The notes under the pieces: model-generated
What the model was told of the DNA's origin: nothing
Seen by the model: only the letters and a program-made list of their open reading frames with translations
The model's database searches: none
Source of the DNA: Apis mellifera
Taxonomy: Eukaryota > Arthropoda > Insecta > Hymenoptera > Apidae
DNA length: 64,000 nucleotides
NCBI RefSeq assembly: GCF_003254395.2
Contig: NC_037649.1
Span: 1,153,001 to 1,217,000, forward strand
Direction: 5' to 3'
In this document: positions 57,541-64,000 of the stretch, piece by piece
Numbering within the stretch: position 1 is the stretch's first letter
Layout: each line of letters begins with the position of its first letter
Made by a program: the position numbers and the translations under genes

Positions 57541-59200
57541 TTGATCAATTCTTCCAAAAGTGCTGCTTTCCAAAATTTATCATAATAACAAAATAATATC
57601 AAGAGAAACATTTTCCTCTAGTTTTATATCTTCTAAATTAATTAATTCTTCCAAAAATGCTGCTTTCCAAAATTTCTCATAATAACAAAATAATATGAAG
57701 AGAAACATTTTCCTCTAGTTTTATATCTTCTAAATTAATTAATTCTTCCAAAAGTACTGCTTTCCAAAATTTCTCATAATAACAAAATAATACACTTTTC
57801 ATTAAAAATTTCGTTAAAAATTAATAAAATAATATGAAGAGAAACATTTTCCTCTAGTTTTATACCTTCTAAATTGATCAATTCTTCCAAAAGTGCTACT
57901 TTCCAAAATTTCTCATAATAACAAAATAATACACTTTTCATCAAGTTTCGTTAAAAATTTTCTTACTTTAGCATCCTGACTTTTTCTATCTTTTAATCAT
58001 CTAGAGATTATGAGAAATATTTTCCTAGTTTTATATCTTCTAAATTGATTAATTCTTCCAGAAGTGCTGCTTTTCAAAATTTCTCATAATAACAAAATAA
58101 TACACTTTTCATTAAAAATTTCGTTAAAAATTTTCTTATTTTAGCATCCTTACTTTTTTTATCTTTTAATCTAGAGATTATGAGAAACATTTTCCTCTAG
58201 TTTTATATCTTTTAAATTGATCAATTCTTCCAAAAGTGCTGCTTTCCAAAATTTCTCATAATAACGAAATAATACACTTTTCATTAAAAATTTCGTTAAA
58301 AATTAATAAAATAATATGAAGAGAAACATTTTCCTCTAGTTTTATATCTTCTAAATTAATTAATTCTTCCAAAAATGCTGCTTTCCAAAATTTCTCATAA
58401 TAACAAAATAATATACTTTTCATTAAAAATTTCGTTAAAAATTAATAAAATAATATGAAGAGAAATATTTTCCTCTAGTTTTATACCTTTTAAATTGATC
58501 AATTCTTCCAAAAGTGCTGCTTTTCAAAATTTCTCATAATAACAAAATAATACATTTTTCATTAAAAATTTCGTTAAAAATTTTCTTACTATAGCATCCT
58601 GATTTTTTTTATCTTTTAATCATCTAGAGATTATGAGAAACATTTTTCTCTAGTTTTATATCTTCTAAATTGATTAATTCTTCCAAAAGTGCTGCTTTCC
58701 AAAATTTCTCATAATAACGAAATAATACACTTTATGTTAAGGTTCGTTAAAAATTTTCTTACTTTAGCATCCTGACTTTTTTTATCTTTTAATCATCTAG
58801 AGATTATGAGAAACATTTTCCTCTAGTTTTATATCTTCTAAATTGATCAATTCTTCCAAAAGTGCTGCTTTCCAAAATTTCTCATAATAACAAAATAATA
58901 TACTTTTCATCAAGGTTCGTTAAAAATTTTCTTACTTTAGCCTGACTTTTTTTATCTTTTAATCATTTAGAAATTATGAGAAACATTTTCCTCTAGTTTT
59001 ATATCTTCTAAATTGATCAATTCTTCCAAAAGTGCTGCTTTCCTCAAAATTTCTCATAATAACAAAATAATACACTTTTCTTTAAGCTTCATCAAAAATT
59101 TTCTTACTTTAGCATCCTGACTTTTTTTATCTTTTAATCATCTAGAGATTATGAGAAACATTTTCCTAATTTTATATCTTCTCTATTTCTCATAAATAAC
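57541..59200 (+). repeat. Tandem array, full unit about 172 bp, with shortened variants
   Basis: 'Tcttccaaaagtgctgcttt' recurs about eleven times (near 57551, 57649, 57745, 57884, 58047, 58219, 58365, 58503, 58680, 58852 and 59024). Full units contain 'tcataataacaaaataatac', 'ttactttagcatcctgactt', 'tctagagattatgagaaaca' and 'tttcctctagttttatatct'. Units of about 96 bp lack the middle, and units of about 140 bp carry 'gttaaaaattaataaaataa' in its place, so at least three unit classes are intermixed. Confidence 0.93.
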
Positions 59201-61275
59201 AAAACAAACAAGAACCTGAAACCAGTCTCATTCAAATTTTCATTCACTAGTAATTAAAAAATTATTTATACTACGTTTCGAAAAAATTCGAAACCGCTTG
59301 AAAATGTCCTTTAAAAAAGAACTATTATCCTGGAGTATAGTGAAGTTTCGTTGGACTCCTCTCGTTCGACATCCACGGTTCCGTGAAGCTGAACCCTCGC
59401 ACGCTCGGTTGAAGAGAGATAGTTTTGTCCCCACGAAACTATCCGAGCCTTCGAGGCTGCCCGTTTCGCGATGTAATTAATCAAGTTAAGCTCATCCACC
59501 ACCGGCGTGAAAACGCGTTTTCCACGCGCGATGGAAAGGATCTCCCTCCTCCTCCTCCTCTTTTTTCGACGCACCGTCGCCACCAAGTTGACAATAAATA
59601 CATCCGCGATTCCTTTACTGTTTACGATACATTAAATCTCTCCCTGTATAAATCATCAGGAGGAGGGGGAGGGGAGTTATAAATCTATGGCAAATACCGC
59701 TTTTCACACCTCGCTTGGTTGAAACGTGGGAGGATCGTATATTTTTCCCGATATTTTCATCCGATATTTTCTGGAAAGAGCTGTTCGAATTCGGCAATAT
59801 CGGATAATATCGTCGTTTTCCACGTATTTTAGAAACAGAAGATCCATTTCTCCGAGCTTATATTTACGGGGAGAGGGGAGGGAAATCGATACCAAGTTTT
59901 TCTTATTGCCTTCACCGAATATCGAGTTGGAATATTTATGTTGTGTACGGGTTTGAAATTGGGTTTGCTTTGGGTAAATTTGTGATATGTATATATATAC
60001 GTGTACGTAGAGGGTTTAGAGATTTTTCTTAGTGGATCGTTTTGAACTGATAGGGAAGGAATGTTTGAAATTTGTTTGAAGGTAATTAAAGGAAATTTGT
60101 GTAATATTTAAACTATAATTGGTACAGCAATTTTTTTTTTCAATAGATCTTTTTGAAAAGATGAATCTATCAAATTTTCGATACATTTTCTAAAATTATT
60201 AAAATTTATTTGATTTATTTGAATGTAACATATGTATATTTTTATTCAACAAATTTTTATAACAATAAGTTAATTTATGACAAATTTTATTGTTGCAATT
60301 TTGAATATTTTTATCATTTTATAATTATTTTTATAATTTTATCGTCGATTGACAAGAATTTTGAGTATTTTTAAAACCTATTTTTCAAATTGCTATATAT
60401 ATATAAGTAAAACTCTTGGAATGAAAATTATATGAATTTTGTTTACATCGATTCTGAAGAAATTTCGAAAAATGGATGGATTTGATCCGGATATCGATCG
60501 CGCTTTTATCGTATAACCGACGTTCGTGTTAAATGAGATTGGATATTTATATCAAAGGTAAATTTGGAATTGGAGTTACTGTGAACGGATTCGATTACTT
60601 TCGACTGAATTCGAAACGAGATTTTTAAATGGATCGAATTTATTTATCGATATCGTAAAATATCGCGTATTAATAAACATATAAAATGCACATTAATACC
60701 TCAAATCAAATTGAAGCTTTAATTCAATTTTTCAAATTAATTATTCCTCGATCGATATTTTTAAACGAGTTTAATCTTAACCAAACTCGTTGAATCGCGA
60801 TTTTTAATCTCTTCTCGTCTAGGAAAGAAAGGAAGAACAGAGAAATATAATTGAACCTATTTAAAAATTTTAAAAAATTTATTCAGTCAATTAAACGTAA
60901 AAAAAAAAAAAAATAATTAGACGAATTATTTACACGTGATTTATTTTTATTTATCTCGTATTCAACGAATATTGCTCCATTCAACTCCATTCGGGGAATT
61001 TTAAGCGACAAAAATCACATATTGTGTAAAAAAAAAATCAATTTGCATATACAGCACTAAAATTGTGCGCAACAGTTAATAAAATTGTAAAATGTATTTA
61101 AAATATCGTTGTTGAATTCATATATAACGAGATACCAATCGTTTGAAAAAAAACTCAATCGATAATTGTAACCCACGATGAACAAATAAAGCTAAAATTT
61201 ATATGCATATCCTGTACACTTTAAAGTGAAATATATCCGATCGTGTACTATTATACGAGCTATTATATTTACGTT
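59201..61275. other. GC-richer patch (59.3-59.7 kb) then AT-rich DNA, no gene recognised
   Basis: Frames at 59298-59480, 59311-59586 and 59425-59682 overlap on both strands and show no domain. Beyond 60 kb the sequence is AT-rich and unremarkable. Confidence 0.35.
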
Positions 61276-61330
61276 AGAAGAAAAAAAGAAGAAGAAGAAG
61301 AAGAAGAAAGAAAGAAAGAAAGAAAGAAAA
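61276..61330 (+). repeat. (AAG)n-(AAAG)n microsatellite
   Basis: About 24 bp of GAA repeats passing into GAAA repeats. Confidence 0.9.
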
Positions 61331-63064
61331 AATCGAACAATCGTAATTCAATACACGAGTAATACAACCATCTGAACGTTTCTTCGCCTACGTGAATCGC
61401 ATTGCGCGATAACGAATAACTTCCCTATCCCCTCTCCCTCGGTCGATGCGTAGCTTTTACTTCCTTCTTTATCGACATTCGCGTAAATAAAAGACAAATT
61501 AACTTTGCGAAAGAGAAAGTTCCATCCCGTTGTTTTTCCCGTTGTAAAACATTAATTGGAAAAACAATTTTTATATATGCGGTAAAGGGGAGGGGGGGGG
61601 AAGAGAAAGAAAGGAAAAAGAAACGATTCCCGACAAATTATCTATTGGTAAAGATACGTGCAGGATGAGTTGAAAACAGCCACGATCCAAGCGGCGTAGT
61701 CGATCATTACGTCGTTAATTTTCGCCTTAACAGTAATTATCACGAATCAAGTGTCGAGGCACGATGAGTATGAAAAAGAAATGGAAAAGTGAAATAAAAA
61801 TTATAATATGGAATATATGGAATATTAATATATATATATATGGAATATATAATATATGGAATTCCATTTATTTATACAAAATTTTAATAGTAAGGTTATA
61901 TCGTAATAATCATAATTAATCTATTCCATTAATTTTTAAATAATTCTGGAAGATTAATATTGACCAAATAATAATAATAATAATTTCTGAAAAAAATTTG
62001 ATCTAATCGATTTACTAAATTTCGAAATTTAATTGAATCCCTGTTAAATCGCAACAGGAAGGGAAGCGAGCTTGCCTTTTTCGTAAAAATATTTCGTGCC
62101 GCGAGGAAATAAAATCGCGGCTGAGAAACTGGTAGCATTTATGCAAAGTGAAGGTAAACCTAGCGATATCATCGAGGCGTAGAAATTTCATTAGAATTAA
62201 CAGAGTGAGCGAGCCTTTTGAACGAGCCTTTAATAATATCGCTTTGTTCCATGATATTCGGCAATCAGCATTGAAAGAGAAAGAGAAAGAGAGAGAGAGA
62301 GAGAAAGAGAAAGAGAGAAGCCGGCAAAACGAGTTTCCTTTGGCCGCTATATATTCGATATTGTATGCCCGTGCAGGCATACGTGGGGGCAATTGCGGCA
62401 TTCCTAAATGGCTACATCCCTTCGTCAAGACACTATACTCGAAAAGACTCGAATAGAATCGAGAATAGCGATCCAGATCGAATTATTTTAGTGTATATAA
62501 TTATCACTTAATATTAAAAGTATAATATTTTTTTCTTTCAATCTCAACGTGGATTTATGGAAAAGATTAAGTTAGGTTAGGTTCACGATTAGAAAGAATA
62601 ATTGTTTTCTTCTTTTTTTTTTTTTTTGTAATTATGATTCTCTTGAACGCAATGTTCAACTTTTGATATTATTATATATAATAGATTAATTATAATTTTC
62701 ATATAATTAAAATATGTTTCGATTACTGATATTTTCTCCTTTCGATTTGCTTAATATAAAAAAATTTATCGAGGGAATTAAATTAAGTTGGATTTGGATT
62801 AGCTTAGCTTATTAAAATACTGTTTTCTAACCTTATTCTAGAATCGTTATTCCCTTAGGCAATATTCAAACGACTTTCCACTTCTAATATTAACATTTTC
62901 TCCCTTCGATTCAAAGTCTTCAATTTACCAAAGAGGTTAGATTAAATTTTCATTTCTACTTATTTCTAAGCATTTTATATTCGATGGAGATTTATTTTAC
63001 AAATTAATATTAAATTGGGAAAAAAAGTAAAGGAAAATTAAAATTTTGAGAGAAAGAATATTAA
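61331..63064. other. Unique DNA with a GA tract; possible 3' flank of the 63.1-kb exon
   Basis: A GA-rich tract lies at 62277-62318. On the minus strand AATAAA at 62991-62996 could be the polyadenylation signal for the candidate terminal exon about 70 bp away. Otherwise nothing is recognised. Confidence 0.35.
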
Positions 63065-63144
63065 TTAAAAAACCTTTGATGAATCTTCCAACAATGGATC
63101 CTTGATTATCCATAATCCATATTCGGTTTCTTTTTGTTGCTTAC
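63065..63144 (-). CDS. Candidate terminal coding exon, gene unknown
   Basis: On the minus strand a pyrimidine-rich tract ending TTTTTTTGTTCACAG (just above 63144) is a good 3' splice site. The following 80 bp reads, after a split codon, KQQKETEYGLWIIKDPLLED and then SSKVF before TAA (63065-63067). The peptide is protein-like and not low-complexity. A minus-strand AATAAA lies about 70 bp beyond the stop. The upstream exon would lie at higher coordinates and must end in phase 1. An alternative is that the GTAAGC right after the AG is a donor and the exon lies on the other side; that side has stops in the frames I checked. I do not recognise the protein. Confidence 0.35.
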
Positions 63145-64000
63145 CTGTGAACAAAAAAATAATCGATCTATTAATTATTTATTAGAAATTAAAAGAATCC
63201 TCTAGCATTATTATTTATTATATACATTGCGTACTGTATTTTTATTTCTTTTATTTTATTAAAGAATAAATTTCCAAGCTTTTTAAAGCTTAACTTAACC
63301 GTCTTATATTATATGTATAGAGATAGAGATCAACAGGTTGGGAACCACTGATATATCGGATCCTTGTTTTCACGGTAGAATACAAGAAAATATACTTCCA
63401 GCTTTGTGTTATTTTTATCGGTACATGAATCGGTATGAAGGAATACATTTGAACAAATATTGTTTCACGTTTGATTAAAGGTAAATCGTATCTTTTCCTT
63501 TCACGTGTATACTTTTCACGTATACACCAATATTCCCTTGTAACCGATAACCTTAATAAATTCACGAATTAACGAATTTTTATTTCAACGAATAGAACAT
63601 TTATTTACAAATTTTAAAATTGTTGAAATTTTATTTATCATTACTATTATTAATTTTTTGTAATATTTATACAAATCAAAATATTAACAATTGAACAAAC
63701 AACGCACAACAAGTTAACGAAGCGAAACGATCCCATGACTGACCCATGATCGAATAAAAAATAATTCATTTTACGAGATCAAAATAAATTCCCATAGATT
63801 CGAATTATTACGAAATATTTAACGATCGTCGAAATATTTGTACGAGTCGAGAAAATTAAAAAAAAAAAAAAAAAAAAAAAAAGTATCCATCACTCAGAGA
63901 CATCGAACATCGCTCGTCAACTAGCCCTGAAACCAAGCTTCTCACACTTTTCTCCCCGCGATCATCACCGTGTTCGTTCACACCCATCATCCATCGCTCC
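63145..64000. other. AT-rich DNA, no gene recognised
   Basis: It contains the hAT-like end at 63331-63350 and an A run at about 63858-63881. The minus-strand frame 63290-63565 spans that end and is unrecognised. Confidence 0.4.
63331..63350 (-). repeat. Solitary hAT-like terminal sequence
   Basis: The minus strand reads CAGTGGTTCCCAACCTGTTG, which has the classic form of a hAT end. No partner end is seen within the window to the left, so this is probably a remnant or an end of an incomplete copy. Confidence 0.45.

Noticed and set aside
1..64000. tRNA, rRNA and well-known microRNA genes
   Set aside because: I looked for tRNA B-box patterns and a few familiar microRNA seeds and found none convincing. 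A covariance-model scan would be needed to exclude them.

Overview
The window is AT-rich insect nuclear DNA, almost certainly from a honey bee (genus Apis). The strongest pointer is a mitochondrial COX1 fragment inserted in nuclear DNA at about 8668-9121. In the invertebrate mitochondrial code it reads on the minus strand as a bee-type COX1 with only a couple of replacements. Other pointers agree: an intact-ended mariner transposon of a kind common in Hymenoptera, interspersed TTAGG (the insect telomere motif), and CpG-rich islands in a very AT-rich background. The genus call rests on remembered protein sequence, not on a search. || No long protein-coding gene of the host is visible. The only long convincing coding sequence is a mariner transposase on the minus strand (5659-6686), broken by one frameshift. 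Host coding signal is limited to short candidate exons on the minus strand. These are a start-codon exon at 35907-35983 with a good splice donor, a second possible start exon at 52035-52117 with the same MGSN beginning and the same splice phase, and a possible terminal exon at 63065-63144 with a good acceptor. The simplest reading is a stretch of large introns and intergenic DNA around one or two minus-strand genes, with alternative first exons in GC-rich islands. That reading is inference. || Layout: 0.56-1.94 kb, about 200-bp repeats; 4.1-5.1 kb, about 160-bp repeats; 5.59-6.86 kb, mariner; 8.05-9.12 kb, two mitochondrial fragments; 9.87-12.25 kb, a complex tandem array; 15.18-18.54 kb, a hAT-like element filled by six copies of an about 530-bp repeat in alternating A/B order; 18.8-19.96 kb, two small degenerate arrays; 21.8-23.6 kb, an about 85-bp array; 25.3-26.0 and 34.1-34.8 kb, a diverged inverted pair; 36.4-37.0 kb, a very regular 71-bp minisatellite; 38.4-39.05 kb, about 180-bp repeats; 40.0-40.85 kb, an AT minisatellite; 42.7-44.2 kb, about 195-bp repeats; 45.2-46.2 and 55.3-56.1 kb, a direct duplication; 46.9-48.05 kb, TTAGG-rich minisatellite; 50.7-51.85 and 52.6-53.5 kb, one array split by a GC-rich unique block; 57.55-59.2 kb, about 172-bp repeats with a lone copy at 54.78 kb. 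Between them lie GC-richer islands (3.2-3.7, 12.4-12.7, 23.6-24.1, 26.9-27.2, 30.3-30.9, 35.9-36.1, 37.1-37.7, 39.2-39.8, 41.0-41.35, 46.3-46.8, 52.0-52.5, 54.1-54.8 and 59.3-59.7 kb), several carrying GA/CT tracts, which are the best places to look for promoters or enhancers. || I found no tRNA, rRNA, known microRNA, CRISPR array or bacterial-type operon. I recognised no undescribed enzymatic system. The most notable items are the COX1/ND5 insertions, the hAT-like element with a higher-order satellite, the paired MGSN start exons and the unusual density of independent minisatellite families.
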